The notes under the pieces: model-generated
What the model was told of the DNA's origin: nothing
What the model saw: only the letters and a program-made list of their open reading frames with translations
The model's database searches: none
Part shown: one piece after another, positions 44,941-54,359 of the stretch
Position numbering within the stretch: the stretch's first letter is position 1
Layout: every line of letters begins with the position of its first letter
Program-made: the position numbers and the translations under genes
Assembly: GCA_913043205.1 (NCBI GenBank)
Contig: CAJWLF010000006.1
Location: forward strand, 1-64,000
Direction of reading: 5' to 3'
Source: an uncultured Chloroflexota bacterium
GTDB lineage: Bacteria > Chloroflexota > UBA11872 > VXNJ01
Length of the DNA stretch: 64,000 nucleotides

Positions 44941-46839
44941 ATGGAAGAAGCAAGCCTACGAGGCAAGGGCAGGCCCGTTGTGTCCTCCAGAAGGACCCTA
45001 TTACTGGGATTAGCTTCAGGCATCGCAACTTCGGTGCTGATAGCACGTTTATGGAACATGCAGATTCTTAATAGCCAAGACTTTGTAGGCCAGGCAGAAG
45101 CTAACCGCACCCGCGAACTGCCAGTCCGGCCAACTCGAGGGATAATCAAAGATAAAGAAGGAAACAATTTAGTTATTAATGTTCCGGTGTTTAACGTGAC
45201 TGTTATCCCAGAGCAGATACCTGATGGTAAGACTGAAGAACTATCACATCTATTGGCTCGACTGCTCGGCATCGCCTCGAATGAGATCAGCACGAAAATT
45301 AGCTTGGGACGGTCTAAGCCTAGAGACCCCATCTCAATAGCAAGACATGTAAATCGAGACATCATGCTAACTCTAGAAGAAATGTCTTATCGTCTTCCCG
45401 GTGTAGTAACAAGCCTTGTCGCACGCCGGTCTTATCAAAACAGTGACATATTCGGACATATAGTTGGATATACAGGCCCGATTCCTTCAGAACAAGCATC
45501 CAATTACAGTACTAAAGATGTCGGCCTTGACGAAGACGTTGGACTGTTTGGCCTCGAAAACAGCCAACAAGACCTTCTTCGCGGTAAAGATGGTAGGAGG
45601 CTTATCGAAGTCGAAGCGTTTGGTAGGGAAAGGCGGCAATTAGCGATAGAGGATCCAACGAGCGGAAGCGACATTACTCTGACCGTAAGCTCCTCCTTCC
45701 AACGTGGCGTTCACAACATCATGGCTCGGTATTTAGGACAAAAAGGAGCCGGTGTAGCGATAGCCTTAGATCCTAATACTGGAAATGTCCTATCCTTGGT
45801 AAGTTATCCAACGTTCGACAATCAGTTATTCGCAGATGGAATATCTGCCGAGGATTATGACCAACTGTCATCTGACGTCAGACGACCACTTGTTAATCAT
45901 GCCGTTTCTGGACTGTACCCTCCTGGATCCACTTACAAAGTAGTGGCAGCAAGCGCCGCGTTAACCTCAGAATCCGTTGGCCCAAACACAGCGTTTGATT
46001 GTAAGGGCAAGTTAGTCCTTCCAAGTGGCTGGGAATTCCCAGATTGGTTGCGTCAAGGCCACGGACCCGTCGACTTACACCGAGCGATAGCGGAATCGTG
46101 CAATGTGTATTTTTATACCGTGTCCGGAGGGAACCCATACAGTCGATTCAATGGAATAGGAGATACATTACTGGCAAATACTGGTCGGGCCTTCGGATTC
46201 GGCGCAGTTACCGGAATAGACCTACCTGGCGAACTTGCCGGAACAGTTCCAGACAGAAAATGGAAACGCGAAACAATTGCACAACCATGGGTGACAGGCG
46301 ACACCTATCAGGCAGCAATAGGCCAAGGCTTCGTCCAATCCACTCCAATACAATTACTAAACATGTATGCGGCTATTGGAAACGGTGGAACATTGTACAA
46401 ACCTCGCTTAATAGACCGAGTAGAATCTGAAAATGGCCAAGTAAGTCACCCTCCGATAAAGGCGTTAAATCGTCTGCCGCTTTCTGGTCAGTACTTAAAC
46501 TTGATACAAAACGCCCTCTACTCGGCGGTTAATGATTACGCCGGAACAGGTCGAAATGCTAGATCCGAGTTAGTTGCAATCGCAGGAAAAACAGGAACTG
46601 CAGAATACAGCGGCTCAATATCACCCGATGGTTCACTTCCAAGTCACGCTTGGTTCGCAGGATATGCTCCACATAAATCGCCAACTATAGCTTTTGCTGT
46701 ACTAGTAATTGACGGAGGCGAAGGATCTCAATCAGCCGCATTATTGGCACGAGACATAGTCGAGTTGCATGAAACTGGTGAAATTCCACCAATGCGGTAC
46801 GCAGCTTTTACCAAAACCACCTTCACAGCAGGACGATAG
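44941..46839 (+). CDS. mrdA: Penicillin-binding protein 2 (elongation transpeptidase)
   Basis: A 632-residue class B penicillin-binding protein. One N-terminal helix (about 18-38) precedes the dimerisation/pedestal domain (PVRPTRGIIKDKEGN) and the transpeptidase domain. The active-site motifs are S330-TYK, S386-CN and K550-TG. It crosslinks peptidoglycan during side-wall growth with RodA. The C-terminal tail after HETGEIPPMRYAAF is short. The rodA gene starts two bases after the stop, and mreD lies 28 bases before it. It presumably works in the Mre-Rod elongasome. Confidence 0.96.
   Translation: MEEASLRGKGRPVVSSRRTLLLGLASGIATSVLIARLWNMQILNSQDFVGQAEANRTRELPVRPTRGIIKDKEGNNLVINVPVFNVTVIPEQIPDGKTEELSHLLARLLGIASNEISTKISLGRSKPRDPISIARHVNRDIMLTLEEMSYRLPGVVTSLVARRSYQNSDIFGHIVGYTGPIPSEQASNYSTKDVGLDEDVGLFGLENSQQDLLRGKDGRRLIEVEAFGRERRQLAIEDPTSGSDITLTVSSSFQRGVHNIMARYLGQKGAGVAIALDPNTGNVLSLVSYPTFDNQLFADGISAEDYDQLSSDVRRPLVNHAVSGLYPPGSTYKVVAASAALTSESVGPNTAFDCKGKLVLPSGWEFPDWLRQGHGPVDLHRAIAESCNVYFYTVSGGNPYSRFNGIGDTLLANTGRAFGFGAVTGIDLPGELAGTVPDRKWKRETIAQPWVTGDTYQAAIGQGFVQSTPIQLLNMYAAIGNGGTLYKPRLIDRVESENGQVSHPPIKALNRLPLSGQYLNLIQNALYSAVNDYAGTGRNARSELVAIAGKTGTAEYSGSISPDGSLPSHAWFAGYAPHKSPTIAFAVLVIDGGEGSQSAALLARDIVELHETGEIPPMRYAAFTKTTFTAGR
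46830..46833 (+). promoter_or_regulatory. Ribosome binding site supporting a TTG start for rodA
   Basis: AGGA lies seven bases upstream of TTG at 46841. The upstream in-frame ATG (46769) is deep inside mrdA and would add an unrelated N-terminus. Confidence 0.5.
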
Positions 46840-46840
46840 A

Positions 46841-48013
46841 TTGAGCCTCATCAAAAACATTGGAATTTTTGAAACAGCATTGCTCTTAGCAACATTGGCT
46901 TTATTAACCATCGGATTAGTAACTTTAGAGAGAATTGGGCTGCCTATTGAAAACGGCCTCGACAGCCAGGTTGCTCGACAAATGCTGTTTGCGGTAGTCG
47001 GCCTATTTGGCATGATATTCATGGCTTGCATTAACTATAGAACCTGGTCCGTATTGGCTTGGACAGCGTATCTGCTCGCACTAATTATGCTAGTAGCAGT
47101 GCTTTTCATCGGCGTGACCAGATTTGGCTCTCAGCGCTGGTTCCTCTTAGGAGCCTTCCAATTCCAGCCCTCGGAGTTCGCCAAACTGGCTATGATATTT
47201 ATGCTGGCCCGGTACTTCTCTCGACGACCGAACCGGAGGACTGATCTATCAACACTATTCGGCAGTATGCTCATAGTTGCACCTCCCGTACTACTGATAC
47301 TCTTAGAGCCGGACCTCGGAACCAGCCTGATCTTAGTAACGATTTGGTTCGGAATGACGTTCCTAAGCGGAGCCGCGATAAGGCACATAATCATCATGAT
47401 ATCCATAGCGTTGCTGTCATTACCCATAGCGTGGCTAATAATGAAGCCTTACATGAGAGACCGCATAGTGACATTTATCGACCCTACTGTAGATCCCCTT
47501 GGGGCCGGGTACAACGTCCTCCAAGCAAGAATTGCAGTCGGCTCAGGTGGTTGGTTTGGCAGAGGAGTGAGCGAAGCAACTCAAAGCCAATTAGAATTTC
47601 TCAGGGTGCGTGACACCGACTTTATATTTGCGGTAATTGCTGAGCACTTAGGGTTTATCGGAGCAATCACAGTCATAATCTTGTTTGCGATAGTCATCAC
47701 CTATAGTCTAATTGCTGCTCTGCGAGCAACTGACAATTTCGGCCGGCTGACTGCCGGAGGTTTGCTTATAATGCTTACGTTCGAAGTCGTGATTAGCATT
47801 GGAATGAACATAGGGGTAGCCCCTATCACCGGTATCACGCTACCGTTACTAAGTGCGGGTGGCAGCTCACTGGTGATGACTATGGCAGGCATAGGCCTGC
47901 TGCTAAGCATATCTCTTCACAAAGGTGATAGTTTATTCGATAGACCAACACGCGTTTCGTTGCCTGCGAGCAGCAAACCTTATTCTGACGCGTACAAGGA
48001 GTATCCCGAGTGA
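46841..48013 (+). CDS. rodA: Peptidoglycan glycosyltransferase RodA
   Basis: A 390-residue SEDS polymerase with about ten transmembrane helices. Conserved blocks include RWFLLGAFQFQPSEFAK, LLEPDLGTSLIL and DFIFAVIAEHLGFIGA. The N-terminus from the TTG at 46841 (LSLIKNIGIFE) directly precedes the first helix, as expected of SEDS proteins. RodA makes glycan strands for side-wall growth with PBP2. Its stop overlaps the thrB start (GTGA). The pairing with mrdA is classical. Confidence 0.95.
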   Translation: MSLIKNIGIFETALLLATLALLTIGLVTLERIGLPIENGLDSQVARQMLFAVVGLFGMIFMACINYRTWSVLAWTAYLLALIMLVAVLFIGVTRFGSQRWFLLGAFQFQPSEFAKLAMIFMLARYFSRRPNRRTDLSTLFGSMLIVAPPVLLILLEPDLGTSLILVTIWFGMTFLSGAAIRHIIIMISIALLSLPIAWLIMKPYMRDRIVTFIDPTVDPLGAGYNVLQARIAVGSGGWFGRGVSEATQSQLEFLRVRDTDFIFAVIAEHLGFIGAITVIILFAIVITYSLIAALRATDNFGRLTAGGLLIMLTFEVVISIGMNIGVAPITGITLPLLSAGGSSLVMTMAGIGLLLSISLHKGDSLFDRPTRVSLPASSKPYSDAYKEYPE

Positions 48014-48921
48014 CTTATGATGGATCGCCCATCAGAGTGAAAGTCCCAGCTACCTCAGCTAACCTAGGAGCCGGCTTTGACTGTTTAGGAATAGCTTTAC
48101 ACCTCCACGATGTTTATGAGTTCCGGTTATCTAAAAGCGAGCAAGTTCATGTAGAAGGAGTGGCCAAGCTGGACATAGCTATCGACCAACCTAATCTAGC
48201 CTTAGATTCAGCTAGACAACTGTCCCGCGAAGTCGGAAAAGAGTTTTGTCATTTACGGCTAGACGAGTACACCAACATTCCGGTAGCACGCGGCCTTGGC
48301 AGTAGCGCGGGAGCAATCGTTGCTGGCCTAGCAGCTGCCAATCATGCGTTAGGAAACCCTCTATCTAAAGACCGATTAATTGAACTAGCTACAGACATCG
48401 AGGGTCATCCAGATAACGTGATTCCTGCAATAACCGGCGGTCTAGCACTATCAATAACCGGCTCCCACCCAATCGACTGGATAAAAGTCGATATGCCATC
48501 TACTTTGACAGCAGTTGTCGCAATACCTGAACTTAGAATACCCACGTCGGAATCAAGGCAGGTATTGCCTAGAGATGTGAGTATTGACGATGCCGTCTTC
48601 AATTCTTCTCGCACCGCTCTATTCATGTATGCCATTCAAACCCAGAACTTTCAATTGCTAAAGCAGGCTATGCAAGACAGATTGCACCAGCCTCATCGAG
48701 CTAAGTTGCACCGCAGTCTGGACTCGATACTTGAAAGTGCTTACATCGGCGGGGCCCACGGAGCAGCTCTTAGCGGATCCGGGTCCGCAGTGCTGGCATT
48801 CTGCACCTCAGATGCCGATACAATAGGTATGCACATGTGTGAAGCGGCCGAGTCGGCAGGGATCGAGTGTCAATATTTGAAGATGCCATTGCAAAACTTC
48901 GGATACAAAATACTGAAATAA
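48010..48921 (+). CDS. thrB: Homoserine kinase
   Basis: A 303-residue GHMP kinase that phosphorylates L-homoserine in threonine biosynthesis. The ATP-binding P-loop is PVARGLGSSAGA at 91-102, and the N-terminal VKVPATSANLGAGFD is typical. The C-terminus carries GAALSGSGSAVLAF. The GTG start overlaps the rodA stop by four bases, so it is co-transcribed with cell-shape genes, although the functions are unrelated. No thrA or thrC lies nearby. The intergenic region that follows carries the likely promoter of the purine operon. Confidence 0.95.
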   Translation: MTYDGSPIRVKVPATSANLGAGFDCLGIALHLHDVYEFRLSKSEQVHVEGVAKLDIAIDQPNLALDSARQLSREVGKEFCHLRLDEYTNIPVARGLGSSAGAIVAGLAAANHALGNPLSKDRLIELATDIEGHPDNVIPAITGGLALSITGSHPIDWIKVDMPSTLTAVVAIPELRIPTSESRQVLPRDVSIDDAVFNSSRTALFMYAIQTQNFQLLKQAMQDRLHQPHRAKLHRSLDSILESAYIGGAHGAALSGSGSAVLAFCTSDADTIGMHMCEAAESAGIECQYLKMPLQNFGYKILK

Positions 48922-48935
48922 CAGGACCCACAATT

Positions 48936-48965
48936 TTGCGAGGCCGGTGCTGGCACCAATATAAT
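48936..48965 (+). promoter_or_regulatory. Candidate sigma70 promoter of the guaA-pur operon
   Basis: TTGCGA (48936-48941) is followed 18 bases later by a perfect TATAAT (48960-48965). A start near 48972 would leave a 5' leader of roughly 70 bases before the guaA GTG at 49040. That GTG is preceded by AAGGA at 49028-49032. Confidence 0.5.
48946..48957. promoter_or_regulatory. Palindrome in the promoter spacer (possible purine operator)
   Basis: GGTGC-TG-GCACC is a perfect 5+5 inverted repeat centred between the -35 and -10 boxes, where a repressor would block the polymerase. It does not match the E. coli PurR box. Confidence 0.35.
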
Positions 48966-49039
48966 CCTAAATGTAACAAATGGATCTAATCAGGTCTTCG
49001 TGCCTGGAATATATCTAGGCAAGGGCCAAGGACTAGTAG

Positions 49040-50620
49040 GTGGTACCAATCGACAAAGCAGGGCAGAGCATTTCTGATCGCTCGGCACCTAGGGACTACA
49101 TCGCGGTCGTAGACTTTGGTTCACAGTACACCCCATTAATTGCCAGACGGATTAGGGAGGCTGAGGTTTACAGTGAAATCTTTTCATACCTAGAGCCAAC
49201 ATCTAGCATTATCCAGAATGACCCGCGCGGAATAATCCTATCTGGCTCAGATGCCAGTGTATATGGTGATAGTCCACCTCATTTGCCAGAAAGTCTGCTG
49301 GAGCTTGAAATCCCGATTCTAGGCATTTGTTACGGCATGCAAATCATCACTGATGCCTTAGGCGGAGCAGTGGCCCCGAGCAAGACAAGAGAGTACGGAC
49401 CAGCCACTATGGAAATAGCTGATCTCTCTCATCCAATATTTGCGGGTTTCCCTGAGACAACTCGTGTCTGGATGAGCCATGGTGACCGAGTAGTTCTTCC
49501 CCCTCCTGGATTTGAACAACTTGCACGCACAGAAGGTTCGGAATGGGCTGCCGTAGCTAACGAAAATGATATCGTGCTCGTTCAATTCCATCCCGAAGTA
49601 AAGCACACTCAGCTAGGCCATGCCATGCTGAGAAACTTCGTATTAAATATGTGCGACTGCAAGCCATCATGGACCCCCACATCATTCATCGAACAAACCG
49701 TCCGCGAAATAGACTCCATTGTCGGGAATGGAGTGGCCATTGCAGGAATTAGTGGTGGAGTGGATTCAACAGTCGCATCAGCTCTAGTACATAGAGCCAT
49801 TGGAAATAAACTTCAGGGTATTTTTGTCGACACAGGACTTTTGAGAGCTAATGAGGTCTCTAATGTAGAGGAATCACTATCAAAACACTTAGAAGTACCA
49901 TTGCTAGTTCATGATGCATCGGATAGATTCCTCAATCACCTGAACGGGGTAACAGACCCAGAAACTAAGCGCAAAATCGTTGGGGAAGAATTCATTAACG
50001 TGTTTGTCCAAGAAGCTGCCAAGATTGACAGAGCAGAGTTCTTCGTTCAGGGCACTATCTATCCCGACACCATTGAAAGTGGCTCGGCCGGTCTTAACTC
50101 AGCAAAGATTAAGACACACCACAACACTCATATCCCTGACACCCTTAACCTCCAAGTCGTAGAGCCTCTTAGACGTCTGTTCAAGGATGAAGTACGACAA
50201 GTGGGCCTCGAACTCGGGCTGCCGGACGAACTAGTGTGGCGCCAACCATTTCCTGGACCAGGGTTGGCAGTACGCATAATAGGACAACTGTCGAGGGACC
50301 GCATCAGATCCCTCCAAATAGCGGACGCTATATTCGATGAAGAAATACGATCCGAAGGACTAGATAGAGTTATCAATCAATATTTCGTAGTTCTAACGAA
50401 CATCAAAACCGTTGGTGTAATGGGTGATGCTAGAACTTATGGAGAGGTCGCTGCATTACGCGCCGTCATCACGGAAGATTTTATGACCGCCGATTGGCAC
50501 CGTTTGCCATATGAAGTTCTGGCACGCACCTCATCACGAATCGTAAATGAAGTGCCTCAAATCACAAGGGTTGTCTACGATATTACGCCTAAGCCTCCAG
50601 GAACTATAGAGTGGGAATAA
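49040..50620 (+). CDS. guaA: GMP synthase (glutamine-hydrolysing)
   Basis: A 526-residue fused enzyme that converts XMP to GMP. The class I amidotransferase domain has Cys97 in GICYGMQ and the His-Glu pair in QFHPEVKHT. The ATP pyrophosphatase domain has the PP-loop SGGVDS at 238-243. The C-terminal dimerisation domain ends in PKPPGTIEWE. The GTG start is supported by AAGGA seven bases upstream. It is first in the purine operon, and its last ten bases overlap purD. The 118 bases before it contain the promoter described separately. Confidence 0.97.
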   Translation: MVPIDKAGQSISDRSAPRDYIAVVDFGSQYTPLIARRIREAEVYSEIFSYLEPTSSIIQNDPRGIILSGSDASVYGDSPPHLPESLLELEIPILGICYGMQIITDALGGAVAPSKTREYGPATMEIADLSHPIFAGFPETTRVWMSHGDRVVLPPPGFEQLARTEGSEWAAVANENDIVLVQFHPEVKHTQLGHAMLRNFVLNMCDCKPSWTPTSFIEQTVREIDSIVGNGVAIAGISGGVDSTVASALVHRAIGNKLQGIFVDTGLLRANEVSNVEESLSKHLEVPLLVHDASDRFLNHLNGVTDPETKRKIVGEEFINVFVQEAAKIDRAEFFVQGTIYPDTIESGSAGLNSAKIKTHHNTHIPDTLNLQVVEPLRRLFKDEVRQVGLELGLPDELVWRQPFPGPGLAVRIIGQLSRDRIRSLQIADAIFDEEIRSEGLDRVINQYFVVLTNIKTVGVMGDARTYGEVAALRAVITEDFMTADWHRLPYEVLARTSSRIVNEVPQITRVVYDITPKPPGTIEWE

Positions 50621-51897
50621 GAGTACTCGTATTAGGCTCGGGAGCAAGAGAGCACGCAATCGCTTGGAAGCTCTCCCAAAGCCCGTTACTTGAAAACTTA
50701 TATTGCGCTCCAGGCAACCCAGGAACAAGTGACCTGGCTACAAATATATCGTTGGCCCATACTAATCCCACGGACGTATCGGTATGGTGCAAGTCAAACA
50801 ACATAGATTTGGTAATCGTGGGACCGGAAGACTCGCTTGCCAATGGCATAGCGGATGCACTAGAGACAGCCAATATACGCTGCTTTGGGCCAAATAAAGC
50901 TGCTGCAGCCCTCGAATCAAGCAAAATATTTGCAAAAGAGTTCATGCGGCGACACTCAATACCTACAGCCGACTTCCGTATTTTCGACAACCCGACCGAG
51001 GCAAAACAATACTTGTCTTCAGCACAACATCCGACAGTGATAAAAGCTGATGGCCTAGCCGCTGGCAAAGGTGTAATTATTGCTAATAATGATGCAGAAG
51101 CCGTACATGCCATTGATCAACTAATGGTAGAACGAAAATTCGGTGACTCCGGAGCCCGTGTATTAATTGAAGAGCATTTGTACGGACAGGAGCTATCAGC
51201 CATATCCATCGTCAGCGGCCAAAATTTTCAGCTACTACCTTGCGCGCGCGATTTCAAGCGAGCAAAGGAACAGGATCAAGGCCCCAATACTGGTGGCATG
51301 GGAAGTTATGCCCCACCCCGCATCCTAACCTCCGATCTAAGTGACCAAATCACCGAATACATCATACAGCCTACCCTTATGGGGCTAGAGGCCGAAAACC
51401 TACACTATGTAGGATTCTTGTACGCAGGTTTGATGATTACCAAAAGCGGTCCTAAAGTGGTCGAATTCAACTGTAGGCTGGGGGATCCAGAAGCCCAGGC
51501 AATCATGCCTTTACTAGACGGCGACCTACTCAACGCACTTGATTTAGCCAGTCGAAACCAATTCACCAGACCAGTCCTGTCTAACCGAAATAGCTCCTCG
51601 GTATGCATCGTAATCACCTCACAGGGATACCCAGGAGAATATAAAAAAGGCATGGTTATATCCGGGCTAGAAAAGGCTGCTGAGACCGGCCATATCTTTC
51701 ACGCCGGCACCGAAACAACAAACAATCTATTAACAACCAACGGAGGCCGAGTGTTAAGCGTCGTTGGTGTTGACTCAACCCTCTCAACAGCCAGACAAAA
51801 GGCTTATACTTCAGCTGCCAACATAAACTTCGATGGTGCATATTACAGAAAAGACATCGCTGCATATGACCCAACTCATTTGGAGGATTTAGATTAA
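50611..51897 (+). CDS. purD: Phosphoribosylamine-glycine ligase
   Basis: A 428-residue ATP-grasp enzyme for the second step of purine synthesis (GAR formation). It has the N-terminal VLVLGSGAREHAIAWKL, the ATP-grasp loop IKADGLAAGKGV and the metal site VEFNCRLGDPEAQ. The start is GTG at 50611, which lies inside guaA. The stop overlaps the purB start (TAATG). The domain order and length are normal. Confidence 0.97.
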   Translation: MGIRVLVLGSGAREHAIAWKLSQSPLLENLYCAPGNPGTSDLATNISLAHTNPTDVSVWCKSNNIDLVIVGPEDSLANGIADALETANIRCFGPNKAAAALESSKIFAKEFMRRHSIPTADFRIFDNPTEAKQYLSSAQHPTVIKADGLAAGKGVIIANNDAEAVHAIDQLMVERKFGDSGARVLIEEHLYGQELSAISIVSGQNFQLLPCARDFKRAKEQDQGPNTGGMGSYAPPRILTSDLSDQITEYIIQPTLMGLEAENLHYVGFLYAGLMITKSGPKVVEFNCRLGDPEAQAIMPLLDGDLLNALDLASRNQFTRPVLSNRNSSSVCIVITSQGYPGEYKKGMVISGLEKAAETGHIFHAGTETTNNLLTTNGGRVLSVVGVDSTLSTARQKAYTSAANINFDGAYYRKDIAAYDPTHLEDLD

Positions 51898-53204
51898 TGA
51901 TCCCTAGATACGTCAGGCCTGAAATGGATGCTATTTGGAACAGGCAGTCTTATTTCGAATATCAACTCGAAGTGGAAAAAGCTGTTGTGCAAGCATGGGG
52001 CCAAACTGGGTTGGTCCCAAAAGAAGACGTAAAACTTATCAACCAAGCCACATTTAGTCTCGGACGGATAGATCATTACGAATCAACTTCCGACCATGAA
52101 ACGGATGCCTTTGTGTCTGCCGTCGCAGAAACACTAGGCGATGAGTCTCGCTGGCTCCACCTAGGCCTTACCTCCTCAGACGTTCTAGACACGGCACTAT
52201 CCCTACAATTAATCGCTTCGGGAAGAATCTTGAAAGATCGACTTGCCAAACTCGAAGAAGTCGTGACTCATACCGCAGTAGAGCATCGGAACACCCTTAC
52301 AATAGGTCGGTCGCATGGGATTCATGCAGAACCCACCACTTTTGGATTCAAAATGCTAATTTGGGTCGATGAACTTCGGCGAGCAAAGACTCGATTAGAC
52401 CACGCTTTGAAAAACATTTCTGTTGGTAAATTTTCAGGCTCAGTTGGAACCCACGCTAATGTGCCCCCAAATGTTGAAGAATCGGCCTGTAAATTGTTAG
52501 GTTTAAAGGCCGCCCCAGTATCAAACCAAATCTTGCAGAGAGATCGGCACGCACACTTCGTCAGCACCCTGGCAATAATTGCGGGGTCCATTGACAAGTT
52601 CGCTACCGAAGTCAGAAACCTGCAACGAACTGAAATCGGTGAAGCCGAAGAGCCGTTTGAGGAAGGACGACACGGCTCATCGTCCATGCCTCATAAGCGT
52701 AATCCTTCACGGAGCGAGCGAATTACCGGGCTCGCTCGATTTGTCCGGTCTTCAGCCAGCGTTGCATTCGAAAATATGGCACTATGGCATGAACGGGATA
52801 TAAGCCACAGTTCGGCAGAACGCATAATCCTTCCTGACTCATGCATGGCAGTTGATTACATGTTGTGGCTCTTTACAAACATAATGAGCGGACTCAATAT
52901 AAACGTCGACCGAATGCTGTCTAATATGAATCTCACCCATGGCCTCATTTATTCACAAGCAATCCTATTGGCACTGGTGGACAGTGGCATGACGCGACAA
53001 GACGCATATGCCATTGTGCACAAAAACGCCATGGCAGCCTTTAACAAAAAGGTATCACTTAGAACGTTGCTAGAATCAGACCCGGAAGTTACATCCAGAC
53101 TTAACAGAAAAAATCTTGACGAAGCATTTAGTCCAGACAGACACTTACAACATATCAATACAGCCTACCAAAGGCTGGGAATAGAAATAGGAGAGGCTAC
53201 TTGA
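51897..53204 (+). CDS. purB: Adenylosuccinate lyase
   Basis: A 435-residue fumarase/aspartase-superfamily lyase acting twice in purine synthesis: SAICAR to AICAR, and adenylosuccinate to AMP. The signature SSSMPHKRNP is at 261-270, and the general-acid region TIGRSHGIHAEPTTFG at about 141 is visible. It overlaps purD by a base and ends inside the purC start, so it is translationally coupled on both sides. Confidence 0.97.
   Translation: MIPRYVRPEMDAIWNRQSYFEYQLEVEKAVVQAWGQTGLVPKEDVKLINQATFSLGRIDHYESTSDHETDAFVSAVAETLGDESRWLHLGLTSSDVLDTALSLQLIASGRILKDRLAKLEEVVTHTAVEHRNTLTIGRSHGIHAEPTTFGFKMLIWVDELRRAKTRLDHALKNISVGKFSGSVGTHANVPPNVEESACKLLGLKAAPVSNQILQRDRHAHFVSTLAIIAGSIDKFATEVRNLQRTEIGEAEEPFEEGRHGSSSMPHKRNPSRSERITGLARFVRSSASVAFENMALWHERDISHSSAERIILPDSCMAVDYMLWLFTNIMSGLNINVDRMLSNMNLTHGLIYSQAILLALVDSGMTRQDAYAIVHKNAMAAFNKKVSLRTLLESDPEVTSRLNRKNLDEAFSPDRHLQHINTAYQRLGIEIGEAT
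53189..53196 (+). promoter_or_regulatory. Ribosome binding site for the TTG start of purC
   Basis: AGGAGAGG inside the end of purB is placed correctly for TTG at 53201. That TTG overlaps the purB stop (TTGA). Confidence 0.6.
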
Positions 53205-54088
53205 GTTTTGAATCCCCACCGCTACTAGAATCTGATATTCCAGGACTAGACTTGCTAGGTCGTGGAAAAGTACGAGACATATACTCCATCGGTGACAACC
53301 TGCTATTGGTTACCACGGACAGGATATCAGCCTACGATTCTATAATTCCTACACCGATACCGGGCAAGGGCGCTGTATTAACCGCAATCTCAGCTTTTTG
53401 GTTCGAAAAGACAAACCATTTGGTAAAGAACCATATGCTATCCATCGACGTAGAAGAGATGGACCTCCCTTCTGGGACGAACATCGATGCTCTGCGAGGT
53501 CGAACTATGCTCGTCCGCAAAACTAATCCTCTCCCTATCGAGTGTGTAGCACGCGGCTACCTGGCTGGCTCAGGCTGGTCAGATTATAAAAACTCCGGAA
53601 AGGTTTGTGGAATTCCACTTCCAGATGGACTGCGTGAATCCCAAAGATTGCCCACTACTATTTATACGCCTGCCACAAAAGCTGAAACCGGACATGATGA
53701 GAACATCAGTTTCGAAGAATCCTCTGATTTGGTTGGAGCACATCTCGCTGAGACAGTAAGGAGCCTAACCCTCGGCATATACGAATATGGCCATAACCAC
53801 GCGCGGGAACGGGGCATTATTTTGGCAGACACCAAATTTGAGTTCGGCCTCATAGGGGATGACCTCATATTGATAGATGAAGTATTGACACCAGACTCTT
53901 CCAGATTTTGGGAGTTGTCGACTTATAAGGAAGGGACATCACCTTCTAGTTATGACAAGCAATATGTCCGTGACTATTTAACAGAGTCAGGCTGGGATCG
54001 AAATCCACCAGCACCCACTTTACCTGACCAGGTAGTAATCGATACTTCCGCAAAATATTTGGAAGCATTGGAAAGAATATCCGGCTAA
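53201..54088 (+). CDS. purC: SAICAR synthetase
   Basis: A 295-residue phosphoribosylaminoimidazole-succinocarboxamide synthase, the longer form of the family. The substrate and ATP region is LLGRGKVRDIYSIGDNLLLV, and VTTDRISAYDSIIPTPIPGKG, PIECVARGYLAGSGW and ILADTKFEFGL are conserved. The TTG start with AGGAGAGG upstream overlaps the purB stop. The purS gene begins after a one-base gap. Confidence 0.96.
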   Translation: MSFESPPLLESDIPGLDLLGRGKVRDIYSIGDNLLLVTTDRISAYDSIIPTPIPGKGAVLTAISAFWFEKTNHLVKNHMLSIDVEEMDLPSGTNIDALRGRTMLVRKTNPLPIECVARGYLAGSGWSDYKNSGKVCGIPLPDGLRESQRLPTTIYTPATKAETGHDENISFEESSDLVGAHLAETVRSLTLGIYEYGHNHARERGIILADTKFEFGLIGDDLILIDEVLTPDSSRFWELSTYKEGTSPSSYDKQYVRDYLTESGWDRNPPAPTLPDQVVIDTSAKYLEALERISG

Positions 54089-54089
54089 C

Positions 54090-54359
54090 ATGGCAATATT
54101 TAACGTGGCGGTGACGGTTCGTCTTCAAACTGAAGTCAATGATCCCCAAGGGCTTACTATACAAAGTGCTTTGTCCGCACTCGGATTCTCAGGCATTTCA
54201 AACGTGAGGGCCGGAAAACTCATCGAATTTCAAATAGAAGCAGCCTCTGAAGACGTTGCGGCTAAGACTGTAGAGCAGCTTAGTGACAACCTGTTATCAA
54301 ATCCCGTGATTGAAAACTTCGAGTACGCCATTTCGACACCGACGAGTAACACACGTTGA
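54090..54359 (+). CDS. purS: FGAM synthase subunit PurS
   Basis: An 89-residue small subunit that bridges PurQ and PurL in the three-component FGAM synthase. The N-terminal strand FNVAVTVRLQTEVNDPQG is typical, along with GFSGISNVRAGKLIEF. Its stop overlaps the purQ TTG start (TTGA). Its presence agrees with the small-type PurL downstream. Confidence 0.93.
   Translation: MAIFNVAVTVRLQTEVNDPQGLTIQSALSALGFSGISNVRAGKLIEFQIEAASEDVAAKTVEQLSDNLLSNPVIENFEYAISTPTSNTR

Noticed and set aside
48971-49039. Possible purine riboswitch or attenuator in the guaA leader
   Set aside because: The leader has only a weak hairpin (CAGG...CCTG at 48991-49006). It lacks the conserved purine-aptamer core and has no terminator stem with a T run.
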